DNA from: Oscillospiraceae bacterium
Lineage (GTDB): Bacteria > Bacillota > Clostridia > Oscillospirales > Ruminococcaceae
NCBI GenBank assembly: GCA_029007985.1
Contig: JAQXIW010000017.1
Location: forward strand, 21,394 to 85,393
Direction of reading: 5' to 3'
DNA length: 64,000 nucleotides
The notes below the pieces were generated by a model, which was not told the origin of the DNA, did not search any database, and saw nothing but the letters and a program-made list of their open reading frames with translations. The position numbers were made by a program, and so were the translations under genes. Within the stretch, counting starts at the first letter, position 1. Every line of letters begins with the position of its first letter. Of this stretch, positions 1 through 8,973 are shown one piece after another.

Positions 1-1
1 T

Positions 2-163
2 ACAATCCTCAGAGCCGTTCACAAGTACAAAGACTCAAGAGAACAGTTCGAGTACAGAACTCACAAGAGAGTTATCGACATCATCAAGCCTACAAACAAG
101 ACTGTAGATGCTCTCAAAAACCTGCAGCTCCCTGCAGGCGTTGAAATTGAAATCAAGCTCTAA
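2..163 (+). CDS. rpsJ: Ribosomal protein S10 (uS10), 3' part
   Basis: This is the C-terminal 53 codons of S10, a 30S head protein that also works as NusE in transcription antitermination. The gene is cut by the left edge of the window. Frame 2 reads [16 protein letters not shown] and continues to a VEIEIKL end, which matches the conserved S10 C-terminus. It is the first gene of the S10 operon, directly followed by rplC after a 104-nt spacer. The start and N-terminus lie outside the window. Confidence 0.95.
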   Translation, partial: TILRAVHKYKDSREQFEYRTHKRVIDIIKPTNKTVDALKNLQLPAGVEIEIKL

Positions 164-267
164 CCAATATAATAGTTACTCATTATATAGAGCGAACCTC
201 TCAACCGCAAAGTTGGAGTCATGTTGGCTGCAAGGCCAACCAATAACCTAACAGGAGGCATTATAAA
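164..267 (+). promoter_or_regulatory. Foldable spacer between rpsJ and rplC
   Basis: This 104-nt spacer is long for a ribosomal operon. It contains two adjacent inverted repeats. The first is CTC-T-CAAC (198-205) with GTTGGAG (212-218). The second is GTTGGC (223-228) with GCCAAC (235-240). GTTGG of the first stem (212-216) could instead pair with CCAAC of the second (236-240), so two alternative folds are possible. An AGGAGG ribosome site lies just before rplC. A regulatory role is inference only. Confidence 0.4.
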
Positions 268-900
268 ATGCAGAAAGCAATTATCGGTAAGAAAATCGGT
301 ATGACACAGCTTTTCGACGAAAACGGTATGGTAGTACCGGTAACAGTCGTCGAGGCAGGTCCTTGTGTTGTCGTACAGAAGAAGACAGTCGAGAGCGACG
401 GCTATCAGGCTGTTCAGGTAGGTTTTGGCGAAGTTAAAGACAAGCACCTCACAAAACCTGAAAAAGGACATTTCGAAAAAGCAGGCGTTGCTCCTAAGAA
501 AACACTCAGAGAATTCCGCCTCGACTCAATCGAAAACATCAATGTTGGCGACATCATCAAGGCCGACACATTCGCTGCAGGCGACAAAGTTGACGTATGC
601 GGCACATCAAAAGGTAAAGGTTACGCCGGCACAATCAAGCGCTGGAACAACCACAGACTCAAGGAAACTCACGGCGTAGGCCCTGTTCACAGACACGCAG
701 GCTCTAACGGCTCAACATCCACACCGTCAAGAGTTTTCAAGGGCAAAAAACTCCCTGGTCACCTCGGTGCAGAAAGAGTTACAGTTCAGAATCTTACAGT
801 AGTTAAGATTGATGCAGAAAATAATCTCATCGCTGTTAAGGGTGCAATTCCTGGCGCAAAAGGCGGAATTGTTGTTCTTACAGACAGCGTGAAGGCTTAA
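268..900 (+). CDS. rplC: Ribosomal protein L3 (uL3)
   Basis: L3 is a primary 23S rRNA binding protein near the peptidyl transferase centre, needed early in 50S assembly. The 210-aa product begins [16 protein letters not shown], the standard L3 start, and contains the central [16 protein letters not shown] loop and the conserved [11 protein letters not shown] segment that reaches toward the catalytic centre. Length is normal for the bacterial family. ATG at 268 follows an AGGAGG site. rplD follows 14 nt downstream in the same operon. Confidence 0.98.
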   Translation: MQKAIIGKKIGMTQLFDENGMVVPVTVVEAGPCVVVQKKTVESDGYQAVQVGFGEVKDKHLTKPEKGHFEKAGVAPKKTLREFRLDSIENINVGDIIKADTFAAGDKVDVCGTSKGKGYAGTIKRWNNHRLKETHGVGPVHRHAGSNGSTSTPSRVFKGKKLPGHLGAERVTVQNLTVVKIDAENNLIAVKGAIPGAKGGIVVLTDSVKA

Positions 901-914
901 AGGAGGAAAACAAA

Positions 915-1538
915 ATGGCACAGTTTGATGTTTTTGACATTAATGGCGCAAAGGTTGACACAGTTGAGCTTTCCGATGCAGTATTCGGTATCACACCGAA
1001 CGAGAGAGTTATGCACGCAGCAGTCGTAAACTTCCTCGCTAACCAGAGACAGGGCACACAGTCGACTCTCACAAGAGCCGAAGTTCGCGGCGGCGGTCGC
1101 AAACCGTGGAGACAGAAGGGTACAGGCCGCGCAAGACAGGGTTCTATCCGCGCTCCGCAGTGGACACACGGCGGCGTAGCACTCGGCCCAAAACCGCGTG
1201 ACTACAGCTACTCGCTCAACAAGAAAGTAAAGAGACTTGCTATTTGCTCAGCACTTTCAGCTAAGGCACAGGCAGGCAAGCTCGTAGTAGTAAATGACTA
1301 CGCTGTTACAGATTACTCAACAAAGGCAGTCGTAAAGATGCTCAAGAATCTTAACGTTGAAGGTAAGGCTCTTATGGTTCAGGCTGTTGTAAACGAGAAG
1401 GTTGTTAAGTCGGCAGGTAATATTCCTGGCGTACAAACAACATTGGCAACAACAATGAACGCATACGACACAATCAACGCAAAGACACTTGTAGTTGACC
1501 TCGCTGCCGCAAAGAAACTTGAGGAGGTATTCGCATAA
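915..1538 (+). CDS. rplD: Ribosomal protein L4 (uL4)
   Basis: L4 binds 23S rRNA domain I and sends a long loop into the peptide exit tunnel. The 207-aa product shows the hallmark loop GGGRKPWRQKGTGRARQGS around residues 55-75, followed by RAPQWTHGG. In gamma-proteobacteria L4 also represses the S10 operon; whether it does so here is unknown. It has an AAAGGAGG ribosome site, and its TAA overlaps the ATG of rplW by one base, which suggests translational coupling. Confidence 0.98.
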   Translation: MAQFDVFDINGAKVDTVELSDAVFGITPNERVMHAAVVNFLANQRQGTQSTLTRAEVRGGGRKPWRQKGTGRARQGSIRAPQWTHGGVALGPKPRDYSYSLNKKVKRLAICSALSAKAQAGKLVVVNDYAVTDYSTKAVVKMLKNLNVEGKALMVQAVVNEKVVKSAGNIPGVQTTLATTMNAYDTINAKTLVVDLAAAKKLEEVFA

Positions 1539-1831
1539 TGACATTCGCACAGGATATCATCATCAAGCCAATCATCACTGAAAACAGCATGAAGGGCATT
1601 GCTGAAAAGAAGTACACATTCCAGGTTGCCAAATCCGCCAACAAGATCGAAATCGCAAAAGCTGCGGAAGAGCTCTTCGGCGTAAAGGTAGCTAAGGTAA
1701 ACACAATGAATGTTCGCGGCAGATATCGCCGTCAGGGCATGAAGGGCGGTTTCACAGCCGCAACAAAGAAAGCTATCATCACATTGACAGCTGATTCAAA
1801 GGGCATCGAGTTCTTCGAAGGTATGAACTGA
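1538..1831 (+). CDS. rplW: Ribosomal protein L23 (uL23)
   Basis: L23 sits at the peptide tunnel exit and is the docking site for SRP and trigger factor. The 97-aa product shows the family core: DIIIKPIITENS, then KYTFQVAKSANKIEIAKAAEELFGVKV. Length is typical. It starts in the TAATG overlap with rplD, and GAGGAGG near the end of rplD serves as ribosome site. It is followed by an unusually long 96-nt spacer before rplB. Confidence 0.98.
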   Translation: MTFAQDIIIKPIITENSMKGIAEKKYTFQVAKSANKIEIAKAAEELFGVKVAKVNTMNVRGRYRRQGMKGGFTAATKKAIITLTADSKGIEFFEGMN

Positions 1832-1927
1832 TAAGCCCCTCCGTCCTATAAATCATAGAGACGTTTTTAAGTATGGGAGGCGCAAAGGCGTTTCTCGCAA
1901 AAAGACTCATAAGGAGAGTGAACCTAA
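1832..1927 (+). promoter_or_regulatory. Long spacer between rplW and rplB
   Basis: Ninety-six nt separate rplW and rplB, whereas most spacers in this cluster are under 20 nt. GAGACG at 1858-1863 can pair imperfectly with CGTTTCTC at 1889-1896, and CCTCC near 1838 can pair with GGAGG near 1877. The rplB ribosome site AAGGAG lies at its end. No good sigma-A promoter was found. Function is unknown; it may be an internal leader or processing site. Confidence 0.25.
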
Positions 1928-2758
1928 ATGGCAATTCAAAAATTTAAGCCGACTACTCCGTCACGCCGCAACATGGCTCTGACAGATTACTCAGCTCTTT
2001 CAAAGGTTGCACCGGAAAGAAGTCTTCTGGAACCTATGAATAAAACAGCCGGCCGCAATAACACAGGCCGCATCACTGTTCGTCACCACGGCGGCGGCAA
2101 CAGAACAAAATATCGTGTTATCGACTTCAAGAGAAACAAAACGGATGTTCCTGCTACAGTAAAGACACTCGAGTACGACCCGAACAGAACAGCTTTCATC
2201 GCACTTCTCCAGTACGAAGACGGCGAAAAGGCTTACATCGTCGCACCGGACGGTCTCAAGGTAGGAGATACGGTTATGGCAGGTGCTAACGCCGACATCA
2301 AGCCGGGCAACGCACTTCCGATCGCAAACATTCCGGTAGGTACAGTTATCCACAACATTGAACTCTACCCGGGCAAAGGCGCACAGCTCGTTCGTTCAGC
2401 AGGCAACTTTGCACAGCTTCTCGCTAAGGAAGGCAAATACGGCCTCGTAAGACTTCCTTCAGGCGAACAGAGATACATCCCGATGAACTGCATGGCAACA
2501 GTCGGCACAGTATCAAATGTTGACCACAACAACGTAAAAATCGGCAAAGCCGGTAAAAAGAGACACATGGGTTGGAGACCGACAGTTCGCGGTTCTGTTA
2601 TGAACCCTAACGACCACCCGCACGGCGGTGGTGAGGGCAGAGCACCAATCGGCCGCTCAGGCCCGGTTACACCATGGGGCAAGCCTGCTCTTGGTTACAA
2701 GACAAGAGACAAGAAGAAGGCATCCGACAAGCTTATCGTCAGACGCCGCAACGGTTAA
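1928..2758 (+). CDS. rplB: Ribosomal protein L2 (uL2)
   Basis: L2 is one of the most conserved 50S proteins; it bridges the subunits and supports peptidyl transferase activity. The 276-aa product has the N-terminal [10 protein letters not shown] start, an OB fold and SH3-like domain, and the essential C-terminal block [17 protein letters not shown] with the conserved His near residue 229. It ends in a basic [15 protein letters not shown] tail. Length matches the family (about 275). It has a strong AAGGAG site and is followed by rpsS after 19 nt. Confidence 0.98.
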   Translation: MAIQKFKPTTPSRRNMALTDYSALSKVAPERSLLEPMNKTAGRNNTGRITVRHHGGGNRTKYRVIDFKRNKTDVPATVKTLEYDPNRTAFIALLQYEDGEKAYIVAPDGLKVGDTVMAGANADIKPGNALPIANIPVGTVIHNIELYPGKGAQLVRSAGNFAQLLAKEGKYGLVRLPSGEQRYIPMNCMATVGTVSNVDHNNVKIGKAGKKRHMGWRPTVRGSVMNPNDHPHGGGEGRAPIGRSGPVTPWGKPALGYKTRDKKKASDKLIVRRRNG

Positions 2759-2777
2759 TTAAAGGAGTTTTAATAAT

Positions 2778-3050
2778 ATGGGTAGAAGTGTTAAAAAAGG
2801 CCCTTTCGTACAGCCTGTTCTCCTCAAGAGAGTTATTGAAATGAACAAGACTGGCGAAAAAAGAGTTTTGAAGACTTGGAGCCGTTCATCTACAATTTTC
2901 CCACAGTTTGTAGGTCACACATTCGCTGTTCACGACGGCCGCAAGCACGTTCCGGTCTATGTAACAGAAGACATGGTAGGCCACAAGCTTGGTGAATTCG
3001 CACCAACAAGAACATTCCGCGGTCACGCAGGATCTAAATCAGGCAAGTAA
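2778..3050 (+). CDS. rpsS: Ribosomal protein S19 (uS19)
   Basis: S19 is a 30S head protein that forms a complex with S13 near the A site. The 90-aa product begins [11 protein letters not shown], includes the signature [23 protein letters not shown], and ends with the flexible [14 protein letters not shown] region. Length and motifs are standard. An AAAGGAG ribosome site precedes it. rplV follows 12 nt after the stop. Confidence 0.98.
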   Translation: MGRSVKKGPFVQPVLLKRVIEMNKTGEKRVLKTWSRSSTIFPQFVGHTFAVHDGRKHVPVYVTEDMVGHKLGEFAPTRTFRGHAGSKSGK

Positions 3051-3062
3051 GGAGATATAACT

Positions 3063-3401
3063 ATGGAAGCTAGGGCATACGCAAGAAATGTCCGCATTGC
3101 GCCAAGAAAGGTACAGATCGTCATGGACCTTATCAGAAATAAGCCGATTGACGAAGCTATCGCCATTCTGCGCCACACAAACAAGGCTGCATGTGAACCG
3201 TTACTTAAACTGGTTAAATCAGCACAGGCAAATGCGGAACACAATTTTTCAATGGACAAAAACAATCTGTACGTTTCAGAATGTTTTGTAACACCTGGTC
3301 CGACTCTTAAAAGAGTAATGCCGAGAGCACAGGGTAGAGCATACAGAATTCTCAAGAGAACATCTCACATGACAGTAGTTCTCAAGGAAATCGAGGAATA
3401 A
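3063..3401 (+). CDS. rplV: Ribosomal protein L22 (uL22)
   Basis: L22 contacts all 23S rRNA domains, and its beta-hairpin lines the exit tunnel at the narrow point with L4. The 112-aa product shows the start [21 protein letters not shown] and the C-terminal hairpin region [21 protein letters not shown]. Size is normal. It lies between rpsS and rpsC with short spacers and an AAGGAG site. Confidence 0.98.
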   Translation: MEARAYARNVRIAPRKVQIVMDLIRNKPIDEAIAILRHTNKAACEPLLKLVKSAQANAEHNFSMDKNNLYVSECFVTPGPTLKRVMPRAQGRAYRILKRTSHMTVVLKEIEE

Positions 3402-3411
3402 GGAGGAAGCT

Positions 3412-4083
3412 ATGGGACAGAAAGTTAATCCACACGGTCTTCGTGTCGGCGTAATTAAGAACTGGGATTCTCGTTGGTTTGTCGAAAAACAGCAGTTTGG
3501 CGACACACTCGTAGAAGACTACAACATCAGAAAAGTTCTCAAAGCTCAGCTTTACACTGCAGGTGTTTCAAAAATTGAGATTGAGAGAGACTCAAAAGTA
3601 TTAAGAATCAACATCTTCTGCGCAAAACCGGGTATGGTTATCGGCCGCCAGGGTGCAGAAATCGAAAAGCTCAAAGCTCAGATTGCAAAAATGGTCAAGA
3701 GACCGGCTGACGAAGTAATCGTCAACATCACAGAGGTTAAGGCTGCAGACGCAGACGCTCAGCTCGTCGCAGAAAACATTGCAGCACAGCTCGAAAAGAG
3801 AATTGCATTCAGAAGAGCTATGAAGCAGGCTATGTCAAGAGCCATGAGACTCGGCGTTAAGGGTATCAAGGCAAGCTGCTCGGGTCGTCTCGGCGGCGCA
3901 GACATCGCCAGAACAGAACAGTACCACGAAGGTACAATCCCGCTTCAGACACTTCGCGCCGATATCGACTACGGCTTTGCAGAAGCCGATACAACATTCG
4001 GTAAAGTAGGCGTAAAGGTTTGGATTTACAAGGGTGAAGTCCTCAAGGTATCTAAACCACGCAGAGAAGGAGGCAAAAAATAA
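3412..4083 (+). CDS. rpsC: Ribosomal protein S3 (uS3)
   Basis: S3 forms the mRNA entry channel with S4 and S5. The 223-aa product begins [13 protein letters not shown] and carries a KH type II domain with the loop [15 protein letters not shown] near residues 75-90. The C-terminal domain contains the conserved [12 protein letters not shown] motif. Its TAA overlaps the ATG of rplP by one base (TAATG), a sign of coupled translation. Confidence 0.98.
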   Translation: MGQKVNPHGLRVGVIKNWDSRWFVEKQQFGDTLVEDYNIRKVLKAQLYTAGVSKIEIERDSKVLRINIFCAKPGMVIGRQGAEIEKLKAQIAKMVKRPADEVIVNITEVKAADADAQLVAENIAAQLEKRIAFRRAMKQAMSRAMRLGVKGIKASCSGRLGGADIARTEQYHEGTIPLQTLRADIDYGFAEADTTFGKVGVKVWIYKGEVLKVSKPRREGGKK

Positions 4084-4502
4084 TGCTTTTACCAAAGAGA
4101 GTAAAGTACCGCAGAGTACACAGAGGTCGTATGACAGGTAAGGCACTTCGCGGTAACAAAGTTACATACGGTGAATTCGGCCTCCAGGCTCTTGAGCCGG
4201 CATGGATCACATCTAACCAGATCGAAGCAGCCCGTGTTGCCATGACTCGTTACATCAAGCGTGGCGGCCAGGTTTGGATCAAAATATTCCCTGATAAACC
4301 TGTTACAGAAAAGCCGGCAGGCACCAGAATGGGTTCAGGTAAAGGTTCACCTGAAAAGTGGGTAGCCGTTGTTAAACCGGGCAGAGTCCTGTTCGAAATC
4401 GGCGGCGTATCCGAAGAAGCAGCAAGAGAAGCTATGCGTTTGGCTATGCACAAGCTTCCTATCAAGTGCAAGTTTGTCAAAAAGGAAGAGGAGGCTGAAT
4501 AA
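4083..4502 (+). CDS. rplP: Ribosomal protein L16 (uL16)
   Basis: L16 organises the 50S A-site region and is needed for late 50S maturation. The 139-aa product starts [17 protein letters not shown] and contains [25 protein letters not shown], the conserved loop pointing to the A-site tRNA. Its stop overlaps the rpmC start (TAATG). The ribosome site is GAGAAGGAGG inside the end of rpsC. Confidence 0.98.
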   Translation: MLLPKRVKYRRVHRGRMTGKALRGNKVTYGEFGLQALEPAWITSNQIEAARVAMTRYIKRGGQVWIKIFPDKPVTEKPAGTRMGSGKGSPEKWVAVVKPGRVLFEIGGVSEEAAREAMRLAMHKLPIKCKFVKKEEEAE

Positions 4503-4690
4503 TGAAAGCATCAGAACTTAAGAATATGTCAGCTGAACAGCTCACAGCAAAACTCAAGGAACTCAAAGCCGAACAGTTTAACCTCCGTTTCCAGCACGCT
4601 ATCAATCAGCTGGAAAACCCAATGAGAATCAATGCAGTAAGAAAAGATATCGCAAGAGTTCTGACAGCTCTTTCCGCTATCGAGAAATAA
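4502..4690 (+). CDS. rpmC: Ribosomal protein L29 (uL29)
   Basis: L29 is a small two-helix protein next to L23 at the tunnel exit. The 62-aa product has the typical start [14 protein letters not shown] and the motif [16 protein letters not shown] followed by KDIARVLT. Length is normal. Translation starts in a one-base overlap with rplP. rpsQ follows after 18 nt. Confidence 0.97.
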   Translation: MKASELKNMSAEQLTAKLKELKAEQFNLRFQHAINQLENPMRINAVRKDIARVLTALSAIEK

Positions 4691-4708
4691 TGAAGGGGAG
4701 GTAATACA

Positions 4709-4963
4709 ATGGAACGCAATTTGAGAAAAACAAGAATCGGTACAGTAGTATCCGACAAGATGGACAAGACAATCGTTGTCGCTATCGAAGACAGAGTAGC
4801 TCACCCTTTGTATAAGAAAATCGTTAAGAGAACAGTTAAGTTCAAAGCTCACGACGAGAAAAATGAATGTGGCGTAGGCGACCGTGTTGAAATCATGGAA
4901 TGCCGCCCGCTTTCAAAGGACAAAAACTGGAGACTTGTTAGGGTAGTAGAAAAAGCTAAATAA
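4709..4963 (+). CDS. rpsQ: Ribosomal protein S17 (uS17)
   Basis: S17 is an OB-fold primary 16S rRNA binder in the 30S body. The 84-aa product contains [19 protein letters not shown] and, in the C-terminal half, [20 protein letters not shown], both family hallmarks. A GGGGAGG ribosome site is visible 5' of the ATG. The stop is followed by 24 nt and rplN. Confidence 0.98.
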   Translation: MERNLRKTRIGTVVSDKMDKTIVVAIEDRVAHPLYKKIVKRTVKFKAHDEKNECGVGDRVEIMECRPLSKDKNWRLVRVVEKAK

Positions 4964-4987
4964 GCTATTGAAAAGGAGGACTTGTAC

Positions 4988-5356
4988 ATGGTACAGATGC
5001 AGACCTATCTGAAGGTTGCAGACAACACAGGCGCCAAAGAGCTTATGTGTATCAGAGTTCTTGGCGGTACACGCAGAAGATATGCAAATATCGGCGATGT
5101 AGTTGTAGCTTCAGTTAAGAAAACAACACCGGGCGGCGTTGTTAAAAAAGGTGAAGTAGTTAAGGCTGTTATCGTTCGTTCAAAGAGCGGTCTCCGTCGT
5201 GAAGACGGTTCATACATCCGTTTCGACGAAAACGCAGCAGTTATTATTAGAGATGATAAAAATCCGAGAGGCACACGTATTTTTGGACCTGTTGCTCGTG
5301 AACTTCGCGACAAGGGCTATCTGAAAATCTTGAGCCTTGCACCGGAATCACTGTAA
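4988..5356 (+). CDS. rplN: Ribosomal protein L14 (uL14)
   Basis: L14 is a highly conserved 50S protein that forms an intersubunit bridge and contacts L19. Starting at ATG 4988 the product is 122 aa ([20 protein letters not shown]), exactly the family length. The AAGGAGG site at 4973-4979 is correctly spaced for this ATG, while an in-frame TTG at 4982 would abut it. The C-terminal motif [22 protein letters not shown] is standard. Confidence 0.97.
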   Translation: MVQMQTYLKVADNTGAKELMCIRVLGGTRRRYANIGDVVVASVKKTTPGGVVKKGEVVKAVIVRSKSGLRREDGSYIRFDENAAVIIRDDKNPRGTRIFGPVARELRDKGYLKILSLAPESL

Positions 5357-5367
5357 GGAGAATTATA

Positions 5368-5682
5368 ATGACAAAAGTTCATGTAAAAACTGGTGATACC
5401 GTTAAGATTATTAGCGGTAAGGACCGCGGTGAAACAGGCAAGGTTCTCGCTGTAAGCCCGTCAGAAGGCAAGGTAATTGTCGAAGGCTTCAACATGGCTA
5501 AAAAGCACATCAAGCCGAGAAGACAGGGCGAGAGCGGCGGTATCGTAGATGCCGAGAGAGCTATCTACGCATGCAAAGTTATGCCGGTGTGTCCAAAATG
5601 CGGCAAGGCTACAAGAGTCGGCCACAAAATCGAAAACGGCAAAAAAGTTCGCGTTTGCAAGCACTGTGGTGCTGAGCTGTAA
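5368..5682 (+). CDS. rplX: Ribosomal protein L24 (uL24), zinc-ribbon form
   Basis: L24 is an assembly-initiator protein that binds the 5' end of 23S rRNA. The 104-aa product has the KOW motif VKTGDTVKIISGKDRGETGKV at the N-terminus. Its C-terminal half carries CPKC and CKHC pairs (about residues 75-102), the zinc-ribbon form common in Firmicutes. It follows rplN after 11 nt. Confidence 0.98.
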   Translation: MTKVHVKTGDTVKIISGKDRGETGKVLAVSPSEGKVIVEGFNMAKKHIKPRRQGESGGIVDAERAIYACKVMPVCPKCGKATRVGHKIENGKKVRVCKHCGAEL

Positions 5683-5700
5683 GAAAGGAGAAACTAAACT

Positions 5701-6240
5701 ATGTCAAATCTTAATGAATTATACACAAAAGAAGTTGCTCCTGCTCTTATGAAGCAGTTCAACTACAAGAGCACAATGCAGATTCCGAAACTTGAAAAAG
5801 TAGTTGTAAATGTCGGTTGCTCAGAGGCAAAAGATAACTCAAAGGTTATCGACGCAGTAGTAGGCGACATCAAGAAAATCACAGGTCAGCAGCCAATCGT
5901 CTGCAAAGCAAAGAAATCGGTTGCTAACTTCAAGCTCCGTGAAGGCCAGCCAATCGGCGTTAAGGTAACTCTCCGCGGCGAAAGAATGTACGAATTTGTC
6001 GAAAGACTTTTCTATGTTGCTCTTCCGCGTGTAAGAGACTTCCACGGCATTAACGGCAACTCATTTGACGGCCGCGGCAACTACTCATTCGGTATCAGAG
6101 AACAGCTTATCTTCCCTGAAATCGAATACGACAAAATCGATGCCATTCGCGGTATGGATATCTCATTCGTAACAACGGCAGAAACAGATGAAGAAGCCAA
6201 AGCACTTCTCAAAGCTCTTGGCGCTCCATTCGCTAACTAA
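5701..6240 (+). CDS. rplE: Ribosomal protein L5 (uL5)
   Basis: L5 binds 5S rRNA in the central protuberance with L18. The 179-aa product shows [14 protein letters not shown], the [17 protein letters not shown] segment, and the [19 protein letters not shown] loop that contacts P-site tRNA. Family length is 179-180. A GAAAGGAG site precedes the ATG. Confidence 0.98.
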   Translation: MSNLNELYTKEVAPALMKQFNYKSTMQIPKLEKVVVNVGCSEAKDNSKVIDAVVGDIKKITGQQPIVCKAKKSVANFKLREGQPIGVKVTLRGERMYEFVERLFYVALPRVRDFHGINGNSFDGRGNYSFGIREQLIFPEIEYDKIDAIRGMDISFVTTAETDEEAKALLKALGAPFAN

Positions 6241-6254
6241 GGGGGATAACATAC

Positions 6255-6440
6255 ATGGCAAAGACATCAATGAAAATCAAACAGCAGCGTGAGCCGAAAT
6301 ACTCAACAAGAGCTTACAACAGATGCAAAATCTGCGGCAGACCACATGCTTATCTGAGAAAATACGGTATCTGCCGTATCTGCTTCAGAGAACTCGCTTA
6401 CAAAGGTGAGATTCCGGGCGTTAAGAAAGCAAGCTGGTAA
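6255..6440 (+). CDS. rpsN: Ribosomal protein S14, zinc-binding type Z
   Basis: S14 is a 30S head protein. This 61-aa form is the short zinc-binding (type Z) version: CKIC and CRIC pairs, separated by 12 residues, bind one zinc. The start [11 protein letters not shown] and the end GVKKASW are diagnostic. The longer zinc-free paralogue is not in this window. The ribosome site is a GGGGGA-like sequence. Confidence 0.98.
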   Translation: MAKTSMKIKQQREPKYSTRAYNRCKICGRPHAYLRKYGICRICFRELAYKGEIPGVKKASW

Positions 6441-6471
6441 AAAACTTTTAACTTAATAAGGAGGCAAGATT

Positions 6472-6870
6472 ATGAATATCACTGATCCAATCGCTGACTT
6501 GCTCACAAGAATCAGAAATGCTTCACAGGCAAGACACGAAACAGTAGACGTACCTGCATCCAACATGAAAAAAGCTATTTGCCAGATTCTTGTTGATGAA
6601 GGTTATATCAAAGGCTACACAGTAACCGAAGATAACAAACAGGGTGTAATCACAATTACACTTAAATACACAGAAACAGGCGCATGCGCCATCACAGGCC
6701 TGCGCAGAATTTCTAAGCCGGGTCTTCGTATCTACACAAGCTGCGAAGATATGCCAAAGGTTTTGAAGGGTATCGGTATCGCTATCGTTTCAACATCTAA
6801 AGGCGTTATGACAGACAAGGCAGCTCGCAAAGAGAATGTGGGCGGCGAAGTACTCGCATATATTTGGTAA
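6472..6870 (+). CDS. rpsH: Ribosomal protein S8 (uS8)
   Basis: S8 binds 16S rRNA helix 21; in some bacteria it also represses the spc operon. The 132-aa product starts [17 protein letters not shown] and ends with [26 protein letters not shown], the standard C-terminal rRNA-binding signature. AAGGAGG lies eight nt before the ATG. rplF follows 14 nt after the stop. Confidence 0.98.
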   Translation: MNITDPIADLLTRIRNASQARHETVDVPASNMKKAICQILVDEGYIKGYTVTEDNKQGVITITLKYTETGACAITGLRRISKPGLRIYTSCEDMPKVLKGIGIAIVSTSKGVMTDKAARKENVGGEVLAYIW

Positions 6871-6884
6871 GGGGGTTAATAGTT

Positions 6885-7427
6885 ATGTCGAGAATAGGAA
6901 GAAAACACATTGCTATTCCAGCAGGTGTTACTGTTACAGTAAACGGCAGTAATGTTACAGTTGCTGGCCCTAAAGGAACACTTAATTCCACATTCCACCC
7001 AAACATGAAAATCGAAGTTGAGGGTGCAGAGGTAGTTGTTTCACGTCCAAATGATTCAAACCAGAATAAATCTTTGCACGGTCTTACAAGAACACTTATC
7101 AACAACATGGTAATTGGTGTATCTGAAGGCTTTACAAAAGAGCTCGAAGTACAGGGTGTAGGTTACAGAGTTGCAAAACAGGGCACAAACCTTGTTATGA
7201 ACCTTGGTTTCTCACACCAGGTAATTGTTCCTGAAGTTGAAAATATCAAAATCGAATGTCCGGATCCTAACCACATCAAGATTATTGGTATCGACAAGCA
7301 GAAAGTCGGTCAGTTCGCTGCCGAAGTCCGCGAGAAGAGACCACCGGAGCCATATAAGGGCAAGGGTATTCGCTATGTCGGCGAATATGTAATCCGCAAG
7401 GAAGGCAAGACAGGTAAAGGTAAATAA
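6885..7427 (+). CDS. rplF: Ribosomal protein L6 (uL6)
   Basis: L6 lies near the sarcin-ricin loop and is needed for late 50S assembly. ATG 6885 gives a 180-aa product starting MSRIGRKHIAIPAGV, the usual family start; an upstream TTG at 6864 overlaps rpsH and has no ribosome site. The two tandem L6 repeats and the C-terminal signature RPPEPYKGKGIRYVGE are present. Confidence 0.97.
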   Translation: MSRIGRKHIAIPAGVTVTVNGSNVTVAGPKGTLNSTFHPNMKIEVEGAEVVVSRPNDSNQNKSLHGLTRTLINNMVIGVSEGFTKELEVQGVGYRVAKQGTNLVMNLGFSHQVIVPEVENIKIECPDPNHIKIIGIDKQKVGQFAAEVREKRPPEPYKGKGIRYVGEYVIRKEGKTGKGK

Positions 7428-7445
7428 TAAAGGAGTGAGCTAATT

Positions 7446-7805
7446 ATGGTAAAGAAACCAAACAGTAACCGGGCAAGACTCAGAAGACATGCTCGCGTTC
7501 GCAGAAAAATCAGTGGCACAGCAGAGCGTCCACGTCTTAACGTTTTCCGCTCCTCAAAGCACATTTATGCTCAGATTATTGACGATGTAGCCGGCACAAC
7601 ACTTTGCGCCGCATCTTCAATGGATAAGGGCTTCGAAATTTACGGCGGCAACATCGAGGCTGCAACAGAAGTAGGCAAGAACATTGCCAAAGCAGCTATC
7701 GAAAAAGGTATTACAGAAGTAGTATTTGACCGCGGCGGCTATCTCTATCATGGCCGTGTGAAGGCATTGGCAGAAGGCGCTCGCGAGGGCGGCCTCAAGC
7801 TGTAA
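7446..7805 (+). CDS. rplR: Ribosomal protein L18 (uL18)
   Basis: L18 carries 5S rRNA onto the 50S subunit together with L5. The 119-aa product has the basic N-terminus, the motif [20 protein letters not shown], and the C-terminal [24 protein letters not shown] signature. AAAGGAG precedes it, and rpsE follows after 11 nt. Confidence 0.98.
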   Translation: MVKKPNSNRARLRRHARVRRKISGTAERPRLNVFRSSKHIYAQIIDDVAGTTLCAASSMDKGFEIYGGNIEAATEVGKNIAKAAIEKGITEVVFDRGGYLYHGRVKALAEGAREGGLKL

Positions 7806-7816
7806 GGAGGGATACA

Positions 7817-8317
7817 ATGGAAAGAATTGACGCAAGCACACTTGACCTTCAGGAGAAGGTTGTATCAATTAACCGTGTATCAAAGACCGTTAAGGGCGGC
7901 CGTATTGCAAAGTTCTCAGCACTTATCGTTGTTGGCGACGGCAATGGTGTCGTAGGTTATGGTATAGGTAAAGCAGCTGAAGTACCGGAAGCTATCCGCA
8001 AAGGTACAGAAGATGCAAGAAAGCACCTTGTCAGAATTTCGACAAAGGGCACAACAATCCCACACGAGGTTGTTGGCGAATCAGGCGCAGCAAGAGTTCT
8101 TCTCAGACCTGCAGCACCTGGTACCGGTGTTATCGCCGGCGGCGCGGTACGTGCCGTTATCGAAGTATCCGGCATTAAAGATATCAGAACAAAATCACTT
8201 CGTTCAAGAAATCCGGGCAACGTTGTTGCCGCAACAATCGCAGGCCTTGCTTCTGTAAGAACTGTTGCCGAAGTTGCAAAAATCCGCGGTCTTGACGAAA
8301 AAGATATACTGGGCTAA
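7817..8317 (+). CDS. rpsE: Ribosomal protein S5 (uS5)
   Basis: S5 lines the mRNA entry channel and affects decoding fidelity. The 166-aa product carries the double-stranded RNA-binding-like N-terminal domain with [19 protein letters not shown] (about residues 25-45) and the C-terminal ISGIKDI-type domain (here [17 protein letters not shown]). Length is normal. An AAGGAGG site precedes it, and rpmD follows after 13 nt. Confidence 0.98.
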   Translation: MERIDASTLDLQEKVVSINRVSKTVKGGRIAKFSALIVVGDGNGVVGYGIGKAAEVPEAIRKGTEDARKHLVRISTKGTTIPHEVVGESGAARVLLRPAAPGTGVIAGGAVRAVIEVSGIKDIRTKSLRSRNPGNVVAATIAGLASVRTVAEVAKIRGLDEKDILG

Positions 8318-8330
8318 GGAGGACTTGTAA

Positions 8331-8504
8331 ATGGAAACAATCACAATTACACTCGTAAAGAGCCTTGCAGGTCGCCTTCAGAACCAGAAGGATTGTGCAG
8401 CAGCTCTCGGACTTAAGAAGGTTGGCGATGTAACAGTCCAGCCAAAGAATGCTGCAACAATGGGTAAAATCGCTAAGATTTCTCACCTCGTTGTAGTTAA
8501 GTAA
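8331..8504 (+). CDS. rpmD: Ribosomal protein L30 (uL30)
   Basis: This 57-aa gene was translated by hand from ATG 8331 to TAA 8504. It begins METITITLVKSLAG and contains the GRLQNQKDCAAALGLKKVG segment, matching the L30 pattern. It sits in its invariant place between rpsE and rplO. A GGAGG ribosome site at 8318-8322 supports the start. L30 binds between 23S rRNA domains II and V. Confidence 0.97.
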   Translation: METITITLVKSLAGRLQNQKDCAAALGLKKVGDVTVQPKNAATMGKIAKISHLVVVK

Positions 8505-8524
8505 TTAAAGGGAGGTGCACAAAC

Positions 8525-8968
8525 ATGATGCTTCATGAATTGAGACCGGCAGAAGGCTCAAGCAAAGCTGCTAAGAGAAAAGGTCGTGGTCACGGCAGCG
8601 GTAACGGCAAAACAGCAGGTTACGGCCACAAAGGTCAGAAGGCTCGTTCTGGCGCTAAGAAGGCAGGCTTCGAAGGTGGTCAGCTTCCACTTCAGAGAAG
8701 ACTTCCTAAGGTAGGTTTTACAAACTACCCATTCAGAAAGATTTTCGCTACAATTAAAGTCAGCGACCTCGAAGCAAGATTTGAAGCAGGCGCTGTTGTT
8801 GACGAAGCAGCAGTAATCGCAGCAGGTCTTGTCAAAAAGACAAATGACGGTATCAAAGTCCTTGGCAACGGTGAAATCACAAAGCCAATGACAGTGCAGC
8901 TTACAGCTTTTTCTGCATCAGCTAAGGAAAAGATTGAAAAAGCAGGCGGAAAGGCTGAAGAGGTATAA
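8525..8968 (+). CDS. rplO: Ribosomal protein L15 (uL15)
   Basis: L15 is a late 50S assembly protein with an extended basic N-terminal tail. The 147-aa product starts MMLHELRPAEGSSKAAKR and has the glycine-rich GRGHGSGNGKTAGYGHKGQKARSG tail, then a globular C-terminal domain. A second ATG at 8528 is also possible. GGGAGG precedes both. secY follows after 5 nt, so the two are probably translationally coupled. Confidence 0.97.
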   Translation: MMLHELRPAEGSSKAAKRKGRGHGSGNGKTAGYGHKGQKARSGAKKAGFEGGQLPLQRRLPKVGFTNYPFRKIFATIKVSDLEARFEAGAVVDEAAVIAAGLVKKTNDGIKVLGNGEITKPMTVQLTAFSASAKEKIEKAGGKAEEV

Positions 8969-8973
8969 GTAGA

